This document shows positions 1 to 7,136 of a DNA stretch of 64,000 nucleotides, in pieces; positions within the stretch are counted from its first letter, which is position 1, and the number at the start of each line of letters is the position of its first letter. The DNA comes from JAJEFO01 sp965208685 (GTDB lineage: Bacteria; Pseudomonadota; Alphaproteobacteria; Rhodobacterales; Rhodobacteraceae). Both the position numbers and the translations under genes were made by a program. The notes under the pieces were generated by a model. The model searched no databases, was not told the origin of the DNA, and worked only from the letters and a program-made list of their open reading frames with translations. Location of the stretch: the NCBI GenBank assembly GCA_965208685.1, contig CBDBPL010000007.1:3906001-3970000 (forward strand). Direction: 5' to 3'.

Positions 1-633
1 CACGATGTCGCCCTTCCGGGTCTCGACCGTGAACGGAACGATCTCGTCGTCGAACCTGCCCGCCTTCTGCGCCGCCTCGGCCTTGTTCTGGCTCGCGACC
101 GCAAACTCGTCCTGCTGGTCGCGGCTGATCTGCCACTTTTCCGCGACATTCTCGGCCGTCTGTCCCATGTGATAGCCTTGGAACGCGTCCAGGAGTCCGT
201 CACTGAGCATCGTGTCCACAAGCTTCACGTCGCCCATCTTCTTGCCCGCGCGAAGGGCCTGTGCATGGGGGCTGATGGACATGTTCTCCTGACCGCCCGC
301 GGCCACGATCCCTGCATCGCCAAGCTGGATGTGCTGCGCCCCGATCGCCACGGCGCGCAGGCCGGAGCCGCAGAGCTGGTTGATGCCCCACGCCGCGCTT
401 TCGACCGGAAGGCCGGCGTTCACGTGCGCCTGCCGGGCCGGGTTCTGGCCTTGCCCTGCGTTCAGCACCTGGCCCAGGATGGTCTCGGACACTTCGTCCT
501 TTTCGACGCCGGCGCGCGACACGAGCTCCTCCAGAACGGCGGTACCCAGGTCATGGGCCGGCGTGTTGGCGAAACTGCCGTTGAAGCTGCCGACCGGCGT
601 ACGGGCCGCAGACGCGATGACGACATTGGTCAT
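1..633 (-). CDS. Acetyl-CoA C-acetyltransferase (thiolase), 5' part only
   Basis: This is the N-terminal 211 codons of a thiolase; the gene runs off the left edge. Thiolases of this family condense two acetyl-CoA to acetoacetyl-CoA or reverse the reaction, in PHB synthesis, the ethylmalonyl-CoA pathway or fatty acid breakdown. The start has a strong Shine-Dalgarno AGGAGG followed by a short spacer. The N-terminus reads TNVVIASAARTPVGSF, and the nucleophilic cysteine is visible at about residue 88 in NQLCGSG, followed by the GGQENMS stretch. With mcd elsewhere in the window an ethylmalonyl-CoA or PHB role is plausible, but the usual partner phaB would lie outside the window. The family is certain; the specific role is inferred. 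Confidence 0.93.
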   Translation of the reverse strand, partial: MTNVVIASAARTPVGSFNGSFANTPAHDLGTAVLEELVSRAGVEKDEVSETILGQVLNAGQGQNPARQAHVNAGLPVESAAWGINQLCGSGLRAVAIGAQHIQLGDAGIVAAGGQENMSISPHAQALRAGKKMGDVKLVDTMLSDGLLDAFQGYHMGQTAENVAEKWQISRDQQDEFAVASQNKAEAAQKAGRFDDEIVPFTVETRKGDIV

Positions 634-729
634 TGTTGAATTCCTCCTGATTTGCCTGCGGACGGCTGCTTCGCCCGCGATTTCGGGCGCACATTATGCA
701 GGTGCAGAAAAAATTCAACGGGCGAATCG

Positions 730-1626
730 TCACCCCCCGCGCATGCCGGTCATGTCCCAGCGCCCGTAGTACTGGCTGACCACGTGGCGCGCCTCCGCAA
801 AGAACAGCCATCTCTGGATCAAGGCGCCCAGGAGATGGCTTGCCACCGCGGGCACCACGAGAAAGTGCGTGAACGGCAACAGCAGCAGGACAACCGGAAC
901 CACTGCGAAGAGCAGTGCCGAGATGACCTTCAGGACCATCGCGTGCTTGCGCCCGACCTGAAACACCATTTCCCGGGTGAGGTAGCTCTCTCCCGTGTGG
1001 GGTGCCTCGAACGCCCGAACCCTTCCGGCATGACCGAGGCCTGTCGCCGTCGCCAGATCAGTGCCGGTGGATCTCTCCCGCCGTTCCTGGTCGATCCAGG
1101 CGAAGGCCTGGACGACGGCCAGAAGCGGCAGCGCCCACAACGCCACTGACACGCGGCCTGTCGTGAGAGCGCCCCCTGCCAACGCGAAACCCAGGAAGAG
1201 CACCGGCGGCGACCAATGGTTCCAGCGAGGCACCGTCCGCATCTGGAGATAGATCATGGACGTCGCGTAGACGGTCGCGAGGGAAAGAACGGCGCCGACA
1301 ATGCCGAGCGGGCGCCAAGCCTGTTCGAGGAAGACCAGCCCTGCCCCATGTGCCGCCATCGCGGTCAGCGCGAGCAGCGACACCCAGGCCTCGCGGCTCA
1401 GCCAGGATGACCGCCACTGCGTGAACGCCTTGAGCGCGCGTTCGGGATGGCCCAGATGAAATGTCGAAGCGAGGAGGCCGCCGCCGGCGAGGGCAAAGGC
1501 GATGCCAAGAAAGGCAAGCGCGGACCAGCCCGTTGGCGGCGAGGCATCGATCCCGAGAAACGCCAGCATGCCGAAGCCGAGCCCCGACAGAGTCGTGAAC
1601 AGGATGATGGACGGCGCGGGATGCAT
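730..1626 (-). CDS. soeC: DmsC-like membrane anchor subunit of the sulfite dehydrogenase
   Basis: A 298-residue integral membrane protein with about eight hydrophobic segments, matching the DmsC/SoeC anchor family that links an iron-sulfur subunit to the quinone pool. It starts with MHPAPSIILFTTLSGLGFG; a conserved HLGHPERA motif follows the second membrane segment near residue 60. Its ATG shares one base with the soeB stop (TGATG), so it is the last gene of soeA-ORF38-soeB-soeC and is probably translationally coupled. The anchor passes electrons from sulfite oxidation to ubiquinone. DmsC-type anchors also serve other molybdoenzymes; the sulfite assignment rests on the soeA family. Confidence 0.85.
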   Translation of the reverse strand: MHPAPSIILFTTLSGLGFGMLAFLGIDASPPTGWSALAFLGIAFALAGGGLLASTFHLGHPERALKAFTQWRSSWLSREAWVSLLALTAMAAHGAGLVFLEQAWRPLGIVGAVLSLATVYATSMIYLQMRTVPRWNHWSPPVLFLGFALAGGALTTGRVSVALWALPLLAVVQAFAWIDQERRERSTGTDLATATGLGHAGRVRAFEAPHTGESYLTREMVFQVGRKHAMVLKVISALLFAVVPVVLLLLPFTHFLVVPAVASHLLGALIQRWLFFAEARHVVSQYYGRWDMTGMRGG

Positions 1627-2375
1627 CAGGACAGTCTCGACAGCGTGCGATCAAGCCAGCCGACAAACCCCTCGGCATCTTCCGCAACCGGTTCGAGGAA
1701 GGGCGCGAGAACGTCCAGCTCGGGCAACTCGTCCTTGGGACGCGGCGGCAGATAGCGGTTGACGGGCGCCGTTCCCTGTTCGGGCATGAGCTCGAATCCC
1801 CCGCGTTCGGCGACCAGCCTCGAGACATCGCTCTCGGGGTCCGACAGGTCCCCGAAATGCCTCGCACCGGCCGGGCAGGTGCGGACGCATGCGGGCTGGC
1901 GGTCCTCTTCGGGCAGGTTCTCGTTGTAGATGCGGTCCACGCAGAGCGTGCACTTCTTCATCACCTGCTCTTCCGGATCCATCTCGCGGGCTCCGTAGGG
2001 ACAGGCCCAGGCGCAAAGGCCGCAACCGATGCAGTCGCTCTCGTTGACGAGCACGATCCCGTCTTCGGTGCGCTTGTAGCTGGCACCGGTCGGGCACACC
2101 GTGACGCAAGGCGCATCCGCGCAATGAAGGCAGCTCTTGGGGAAGTGGACGACCTGCGCCGGACCTGTTTCCGGCTGCACCTCGTAGGAATGGATCCGGT
2201 TGAGAAAGCTGCCCACCGGATTCGGGCCGTAGGCGTCAACGTCCGCGAGCGGCGCGCCGTAGTTTTCGGTGTTCCATCCCTTGCAGGCCGTGACGCAGGC
2301 ATGGCAGCCGACGCAGGTGTCAAGATCGATGACGAGGCCAAGCGACCTGTCCGTATGGCTGGGCAGGGACGTCAT
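1626..2375 (-). CDS. soeB: Four-cluster ferredoxin-like iron-sulfur subunit of the sulfite dehydrogenase
   Basis: This 249-residue protein carries the four cysteine clusters of DmsB/SoeB-type subunits: CVGCHACVTAC near residue 21, CLHCADAPCVTVC, CIGCGLCAWAC, and CTLC with a final PACVRTC. It should relay electrons from SoeA to SoeC on the cytoplasmic side. The chosen ATG (2375) overlaps the stop of a 38-codon ORF as ATGA; an in-frame ATG at 2393 is an alternative. There is no Tat signal, as expected for a cytoplasmic complex. The open frame continues upstream for another 357 bases, but that extension is antisense-like low-complexity sequence inside soeA and is not part of the protein. Confidence 0.9.
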   Translation of the reverse strand: MTSLPSHTDRSLGLVIDLDTCVGCHACVTACKGWNTENYGAPLADVDAYGPNPVGSFLNRIHSYEVQPETGPAQVVHFPKSCLHCADAPCVTVCPTGASYKRTEDGIVLVNESDCIGCGLCAWACPYGAREMDPEEQVMKKCTLCVDRIYNENLPEEDRQPACVRTCPAGARHFGDLSDPESDVSRLVAERGGFELMPEQGTAPVNRYLPPRPKDELPELDVLAPFLEPVAEDAEGFVGWLDRTLSRLS

Positions 2376-2488
2376 GCGGTGAACTCGCGACATGCGGGAC
2401 CCAGCCAGCCGCCATGGCTCGGGACATGCCCGGGCGACAGCGGCGTTCCGTTGCGGCGCGCATCCCTGGCCTTGAAGTTGCGGATCAT
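2372..2488 (-). CDS. Small ORF (38 aa) wedged between soeA and soeB
   Basis: A 38-codon ORF starting MIRNFKARDARRNG and ending ACREFTA. Its ATG overlaps the soeA stop as ATGA and its own TGA overlaps the soeB ATG as ATGA, so it fits the operon without a spare base. That double overlap is hard to explain unless it is translated. I do not recognise the product. It has an arginine-rich N-terminus, a Pro/Gly/His-rich middle, one cysteine, and no hydrophobic segment. It could be a small accessory or assembly peptide, or a coupling cistron that keeps ribosomes moving from soeA to soeB. Function unknown. Confidence 0.6.
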   Translation of the reverse strand: MIRNFKARDARRNGTPLSPGHVPSHGGWLGPACREFTA

Positions 2489-5292
2489 GCGTCGCTCTTC
2501 CGGGCAACGAGATCGGGTGCCTTGCCGACCGGGTTCCCTTGGGCCGGATGGCTCGGTTGCGTCTCCTCGGGCGTGGCGGTCCTTTCGATCCTGACTCGCA
2601 AGTCGAACCAGGCCGCCTGGCCTGTGACCGGGTCGGAATTGGCCCAGCGAAGCCCGTCCCCTCGCGGTGGCAGCAATTCGTGGATGAGGTGGTTGAGCAG
2701 GAACCCCTTTGTCGCCTCCGGCGCATTCTCATGGAGCGACCAGGCGCCCTTGCGCTTTCCGATCGCGTTCCAGGTCCAGACAGTGTTCTCGTTCAACGCC
2801 GCCATGTGCGCGACAGGCACGACAATCTCTCCGTGCGGTGAGGTGAGACGTGCCCAGTCGCCATCCCGGAACCCCTTGGCCTCCCAGATTCGTGTCGGGA
2901 CATAGAGCGGGTTGCGGCCGTGAATCTGTCTCAGCCAGGCGTTTTGGGAGCCCCAGGAGTGATACATCGCCATCGGGCGCTGCGTGACCGCGTGGACGTC
3001 ATAGCCGCTCTCGCCGGACGAGGGCGGCGGATACCATACGGGAAGTGGATCCATCACCTCGGAATAGCGCGCTTTCAGATGCTCCGGCGGAGACAGGCGA
3101 TGACGGCCCTCCGCAGCCAGCTGGAAGCGGCGCAGCGGCTCGCACCACAGGCTGAAGAGATACGGGCGAGGCCTGTTTGCGAGACCCAGGGAGACCGCCC
3201 AGTCCTGATACGCCATGTTCCAGGGCTTGTAGAACGCGGCCTCCCCGGGGACGTGCGCGATCCAGAAGCCGCCGTTCTCGACGTATTTCGAGATCTGCTC
3301 CGGATTGGGCGCGCCACGCCCGTGTTCGTCGCCCTTGCCGCGCCAGCCGGCAAGCGGGCCGACTCCGGGCATCCTTTCGTGGTTCTGCATGTAGTCGGCG
3401 TAGTCCTTGTACTTTGGCGATCCGTCCGCATTCACGAACCCGGGCAAGCCAAGCCGTGCGCCGAGGTCGCAGAGCACCGACTGGAAGCCGCGCACGTCGC
3501 GGTCCGGCTCGACCACGGGCCAGCGGATGGCGTCGGCCGCCGCTTCGGCCTCGCAGATTGGACGATCCAGCAGCGAAATGCAGTCATGCCGCTCAAGATA
3601 GGTGGTGTCGGGAAGGATCAGGTCCGCGTAGGCCACCATCTCCGACGAGTAGGCATCCGAGTAGATTATCCGGGGAATCACGTATTCGCCGCCGTCATCC
3701 TTGTCCGTCAACATCTTCATGACGCCGGACGTGTTCATCGACGAGTTCCATGACATGTTCGCCATGTAGAGAAGCATGGTGTCGATCCTGTAGGGATCTC
3801 CGGCATGCGCATTCGAGATGAGCATGTGCATGAGGCCATGGGCGCTCATCGGATTCTCCCACGAAAACGCCTTGTCGACGCGCTTTGGATTGCCGTCTTC
3901 GTCAACCAGGAGATCGTCGGGCCCATGGACAAAGCCAAGCAACGGCCCGTCGAGCGGCTGACCCGGCGTCACGCTCGCGTGGGGCTTCGGGTGAGCCGTC
4001 GCGGGCCTCGGGTACGGCGGCCTGAAACGAAATCCGCCCGGAACCTCGACGCTGCCAAGAATGATCTGCAGGAGGTGCAGCGCCCGGCAGGTCTGGAACC
4101 CGTTGGCGTGCGCGCTGATCCCGCGCATGGCATGGAAACTGACCGGGCGGCCGATCATCCTGGAATGGGTCTCGCCCCGGAAGTCGGTCCACTCCCGTTC
4201 AAGTTCGATGGCTTCGTCGAAGGCGACGCGGGCAAGTTCCGCCGCGACCGCGCGAATGCGGCCCGCCTCGATCCCGACCCTCGATGCAACGGCTTCCGGC
4301 GCGAACTCGTTGCTCAGGTACTTGTCCGCCATGTGTTGCAGCACGGTACGGTGCGTGGCTCCTTCGGCGCGGTGAATGGCCGAAAGGTCGGGCTGGACCC
4401 CGGGCGCGTCGCAGGCCGTGACTTCGCCGGTCCGACGGTCTTTCACGAGCTTCTTTCCGGCCTCGTTGGCCAGGAGCAGCCCGAACTCGTCGGATGTCCT
4501 GTCGCCGTTCACGAGACAGGGCGCGTCCGTGAAGCGCGCGAGGTAGTCAAGATCTATCCGGCCGGCCTTCATCAGGCAATGGACCAGCGACAGTATGAAC
4601 AGCCCGTCCGTGCCCGGCGTTATGCCCAGCCATTCATCGGCGACCGCGTTGTATCCGGTGCGAACCGGGTTGACCCCGATGATCCGTGCGCCCCGCGCCT
4701 TCAGCTTGCCGATGCCCATCTTGATGGGGTTTGAATCGTGATCCTCGGCGACGCCGAAGATCATGAAGAGCTTCGTGCGATCCCAGTCTGGCTGACCGAA
4801 CTCCCAGAAGGCCCCGCCCATCGTGTAGATGCCGGCTGCCGCCATGTTGACGGAGCAGAATCCGCCATGCGCGGCGTAGTTCGGGGTTCCGAACGCCTGC
4901 GCCCAATAGGACGTGAAGCTCTGCGACTGGTCCCGACCGGTGAAGAACGCGAATCGCGACTGGTCGGTCTCGCGCAGGGGCTTCAGCCACGACACGGCGG
5001 TATCAAGGGCCTCGTCCCAGGAAATCTCCTCGAACCGGCCCGAGCCTCTCGGTCCGGCACGTTTCATCGGCGCGCGCAGCCGGGCGGGCGAGAGGTGCTG
5101 CATGATGCCCGACGAGCCCTTGGCGCAGAGGACGCCCCTGTTGACGGGATGATCCCTGTTGCCCTCGATATAGGCGACCTTTCCGCCCTTCATGTGAACG
5201 TTGATGCCGCAGCGGCAGGCGCACATGTAGCACGTGGTCTTGCGGACCTCGTCGGACACCTTGGGCGAAGTATCGACTTTCGGTGCGTTCAT
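2485..5292 (-). CDS. soeA: Molybdopterin oxidoreductase, SoeA-type sulfite dehydrogenase catalytic subunit
   Basis: A 935-residue molybdopterin (DMSO reductase family) enzyme. An N-terminal [4Fe-4S] motif C-x2-C-x3-C-x28-C lies at residues 21-57 (CYMCACRCG ... VLCAKG), followed by the Mo-bis-MGD domains and a C-terminal dinucleotide-binding domain. The absence of a twin-arginine signal, together with SoeB and a DmsC-like anchor, fits cytoplasmic SoeABC, which oxidises sulfite to sulfate and is known in Allochromatium and marine Rhodobacteraceae. The ATG at 5292 shares a base with the upstream iscB stop (TGATG) and lacks a good Shine-Dalgarno, so translation may now depend on coupling to iscB. 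A polysulfide or thiosulfate substrate is possible, but sulfite is the best family match. Confidence 0.85.
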   Translation of the reverse strand: MNAPKVDTSPKVSDEVRKTTCYMCACRCGINVHMKGGKVAYIEGNRDHPVNRGVLCAKGSSGIMQHLSPARLRAPMKRAGPRGSGRFEEISWDEALDTAVSWLKPLRETDQSRFAFFTGRDQSQSFTSYWAQAFGTPNYAAHGGFCSVNMAAAGIYTMGGAFWEFGQPDWDRTKLFMIFGVAEDHDSNPIKMGIGKLKARGARIIGVNPVRTGYNAVADEWLGITPGTDGLFILSLVHCLMKAGRIDLDYLARFTDAPCLVNGDRTSDEFGLLLANEAGKKLVKDRRTGEVTACDAPGVQPDLSAIHRAEGATHRTVLQHMADKYLSNEFAPEAVASRVGIEAGRIRAVAAELARVAFDEAIELEREWTDFRGETHSRMIGRPVSFHAMRGISAHANGFQTCRALHLLQIILGSVEVPGGFRFRPPYPRPATAHPKPHASVTPGQPLDGPLLGFVHGPDDLLVDEDGNPKRVDKAFSWENPMSAHGLMHMLISNAHAGDPYRIDTMLLYMANMSWNSSMNTSGVMKMLTDKDDGGEYVIPRIIYSDAYSSEMVAYADLILPDTTYLERHDCISLLDRPICEAEAAADAIRWPVVEPDRDVRGFQSVLCDLGARLGLPGFVNADGSPKYKDYADYMQNHERMPGVGPLAGWRGKGDEHGRGAPNPEQISKYVENGGFWIAHVPGEAAFYKPWNMAYQDWAVSLGLANRPRPYLFSLWCEPLRRFQLAAEGRHRLSPPEHLKARYSEVMDPLPVWYPPPSSGESGYDVHAVTQRPMAMYHSWGSQNAWLRQIHGRNPLYVPTRIWEAKGFRDGDWARLTSPHGEIVVPVAHMAALNENTVWTWNAIGKRKGAWSLHENAPEATKGFLLNHLIHELLPPRGDGLRWANSDPVTGQAAWFDLRVRIERTATPEETQPSHPAQGNPVGKAPDLVARKSDA

Positions 5293-6731
5293 CAAATCAT
5301 CCCGCAGGAAACCCCGTCCTTCAGGGCGGGGAGGATTGCGGGCTCCCGTGTTCCGTGCATCGTTGCCGTCTCCTTCATCCGTGACGTGTCGACGTGATAT
5401 CCGTAGCCGTCGGCGCGCTGGACGGCGCGGCAGTGCCGGTGCGAGATCCCCTGCACCGTCCCCTGCGCCGTCTGGACGTTGAAGGAGCCTGTCCGGCGCA
5501 CCGCGACGCGGCCCACGTGGACACCCCTCTTCTTTCCCGAGGGCACGGTCGCGCGCACGATGTCGCCCGTGCGGAAGCCGCGCACGCACTTCTCCGCCAT
5601 CAGGTATCCGACCGGGAAGCCGGACCGGTCCACGCGGGTCCGCGCATGCGAGCCCCGGCCCATGGCCCGGATCGCGAGCACGCCCTGCCTCCAGCCCTTC
5701 AGCGCCGGCGTCTCGCCGACGCAGGCGGCGTCGAGGGCATGCGACTTCGGGATCCCCAGCCGCGTGCGGTTGAACTTCGTCCGCCCGCCCGAGGCGCCGG
5801 CGACGGGCAGCCCCGTCCGCTTCAATGCCTCGAACAGGACGCGGCGGGTGGCGTTGACGGCGGCGGCGGCGGAGAGCGGCGCCCTGGCCTGCGCCAGCAC
5901 CCTCCGGAGACGCTCGGGACGGCCTGCCAGGAAGGTCTCCACCGGCTGCGCGCCCTTGGCCTGGTTGCAGGACGGGCACGCGAGGGCCAGGTTCGAGACC
6001 CGGTCGGAGCCGCCCCTTGCCTTCGGACGCACGTGGTCGACTTGCAGCGGCGTGTCCGTGGCACCGCAATAGGCGCACGTCCGTCCCCACTTCTCGAGCA
6101 GGCATTCCCTGACCTCGTATCCGGCGAGGGTCCCCTGCTGGTACTCCGCGCCCGCGATCTCCGGGTTCTCCAGCGCCTGGGTGTCGAACCGGACGACCTC
6201 GCACGCGACGGAGGTCACGGGCGCGAGCCTGCGCAGCCGCTCCGTCCACGAGGCCACGTTGTCGACCCGCGACTGCAGCGAGGGCGGGAGCTTCCTCCCG
6301 GAGCGCCTGTTGTCGAACCGCTTCTTCCGGTAGCGCAGGTTCGCCGAGCGTCGCCGTCTCCGGTAACCGGCACGTTGCCGCATCGACTTGCGGATTCTCT
6401 CTCCCCTGTGCTCGATCTCGGCCAGGAACAGGACCTCGCCGTCCTCCCGCACCAGCGCCAGGCCGGTGGTCTTCGCGCCGGGATCAACCTTCAGCCCGAC
6501 CTCCTGGGCCTCGCCTCCGACCCGGTCCCGGAGACGGATCGTGAACGGATGGAGCCGCACCACGACGGCGCGGCCCTTCTTCAGGAGCCTTCTCGCCCTG
6601 GCCGGGTGGCACGGCATCAGCGGGTCGCCGCACCGGTCCAGGACGAAGACGCGGCTTGCGCCGCTCTCGGGGTCGCTCGCGCTTCCCCGGTGACGCCGGC
6701 CGAAGCCGGTCTCCCCTCGCACAGCTTGCAC
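5292..6731 (-). CDS. iscB: IscB RNA-guided endonuclease (RuvC/HNH, IS200/IS605-associated)
   Basis: A 479-residue IscB, the family from which Cas9 evolved. Domains in order: PLMP domain (PLMPCHPARARRLLKKGR, residues 38-54), RuvC-I with D83 (KVDPGAKTTGLAL), Arg-rich bridge helix at 112-143 (AGYRRRRRSA), RuvC-II with E178 (ACEVVRFD), HNH at 219-260 (CAYC, VDHVRPKARGG, CPSCNQ), and RuvC-III (KSHALDAA, H331/D334). All catalytic residues are present, so it looks active. It starts with GTG at 6731; GTG at 6722 is an alternative. The last residues read through the element's right-end hairpin, and the TGA overlaps the soeA ATG. No TnpA transposase accompanies it. Such nucleases use an omega-RNA encoded just upstream to cut a guide-matched target. 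Confidence 0.93.
   Translation of the reverse strand: MQAVRGETGFGRRHRGSASDPESGASRVFVLDRCGDPLMPCHPARARRLLKKGRAVVVRLHPFTIRLRDRVGGEAQEVGLKVDPGAKTTGLALVREDGEVLFLAEIEHRGERIRKSMRQRAGYRRRRRSANLRYRKKRFDNRRSGRKLPPSLQSRVDNVASWTERLRRLAPVTSVACEVVRFDTQALENPEIAGAEYQQGTLAGYEVRECLLEKWGRTCAYCGATDTPLQVDHVRPKARGGSDRVSNLALACPSCNQAKGAQPVETFLAGRPERLRRVLAQARAPLSAAAAVNATRRVLFEALKRTGLPVAGASGGRTKFNRTRLGIPKSHALDAACVGETPALKGWRQGVLAIRAMGRGSHARTRVDRSGFPVGYLMAEKCVRGFRTGDIVRATVPSGKKRGVHVGRVAVRRTGSFNVQTAQGTVQGISHRHCRAVQRADGYGYHVDTSRMKETATMHGTREPAILPALKDGVSCGMI
5312..5331. repeat. Right-end hairpin of the iscB element
   Basis: Imperfect palindrome CCCCGTCC-TTCA-GGGCGGGG with one G-T pair and a four-base loop. It lies within the last codons of iscB (residues PALKDG), about 20 bases before the soeA start. 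Confidence 0.75.
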
Positions 6732-6981
6732 CCCCGCGTTTGGATCCGCCCGTTTGCTTCCCGATCGGCCGGACCGATCGCCGCAAGCGGTTCGGAAGCA
6801 AACCGTGCCCGACCCGGCGTGTCTGCAAACGATTCTTCCAGGGTCCGGGGCTGAGGAAGCACCCCGGAGTGGGTCTTGAACGTATGGTGCAAGGTAGATT
6901 GGATCGTAGTCTCCTTTCTTGTGCTGGTCAGCATGGGCTCTCGGAACCTTCGTTCCTCAAGCCCCTCCCTTCAGGGAGGGG
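6732..6981 (-). ncRNA. Predicted IscB omega-RNA scaffold
   Basis: IscB omega-RNAs are encoded directly upstream of iscB and begin at the left-end hairpin. Read on the minus strand, this 250-nt stretch has a first stem (CCCCTCCC loop TGAA), a second short stem (GGAAC/GTTCC), a CCGGGG/CCCCGG stem around 6844-6866, and a long imperfect hairpin whose outer arms GTTTGCTTCC and GGAAGCAAAC pair perfectly (about 6752-6803). The guide would be the 15-20 nt of host DNA upstream on this strand, about 6982-7001. The structure was read by eye; ends and guide length are inferred from the family. Confidence 0.6.
6962..6981. repeat. Left-end hairpin of the iscB element
   Basis: Perfect 8-bp palindrome CCCCTCCC-TTCA-GGGAGGGG with the same loop as the right-end hairpin. 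It would form the first stem of the omega-RNA and mark where guide sequence gives way to scaffold. Confidence 0.75.
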
Positions 6982-7136
6982 TCGCTGACGCCGTTCGTAG
7001 TCTCCAACCGCCCTGTCGCAGGTGCCGCGAAGTGCCAGGCGACGCAAGGATCAGGACATGCGGATCCCGGCCCCGGTCGCCGCTTGCCATTTGCGCGCAG
7101 CGCTGCAAAACCTGCGACAGAAAGCGGGAGATCGCA

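Larger units (their letters stand above)
5312..6981 (-). mobile_element. iscB-only IS200/IS605-like element, hairpin to hairpin
   Basis: The iscB gene is bracketed by two similar 8-bp hairpins with the same four-base loop (TTCA on the plus strand) at 5312-5331 and 6962-6981, typical of subterminal ends of IS200/IS605-family elements. On the iscB strand, 6981 is the left end and 5312 the right end. There is no tnpA, so movement would need a transposase in trans. The true cleavage sites lie a little outside the hairpins and cannot be fixed from one sequence. The element separates soeA from whatever promoter lay between it and the divergent ThDP-enzyme gene. Confidence 0.75.

Noticed and set aside
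672..689. Terminator of the soe operon (CGCCCG/CGGGCG hairpin)
   Set aside because: The stem is only 6 bp and no T-run follows on the minus strand, so I cannot call it.
2394..2732. A longer SoeB start upstream of 2375
   Set aside because: The added residues overlap soeA out of frame and show no conservation; the double ATGA layout fits the shorter gene.
5293..6249. An N-terminal extension of soeA running into the iscB region
   Set aside because: The frame is open but encodes Arg/Gly/Pro-rich antisense-like sequence; family homology and the iron-sulfur motif begin at the ATG 5292.
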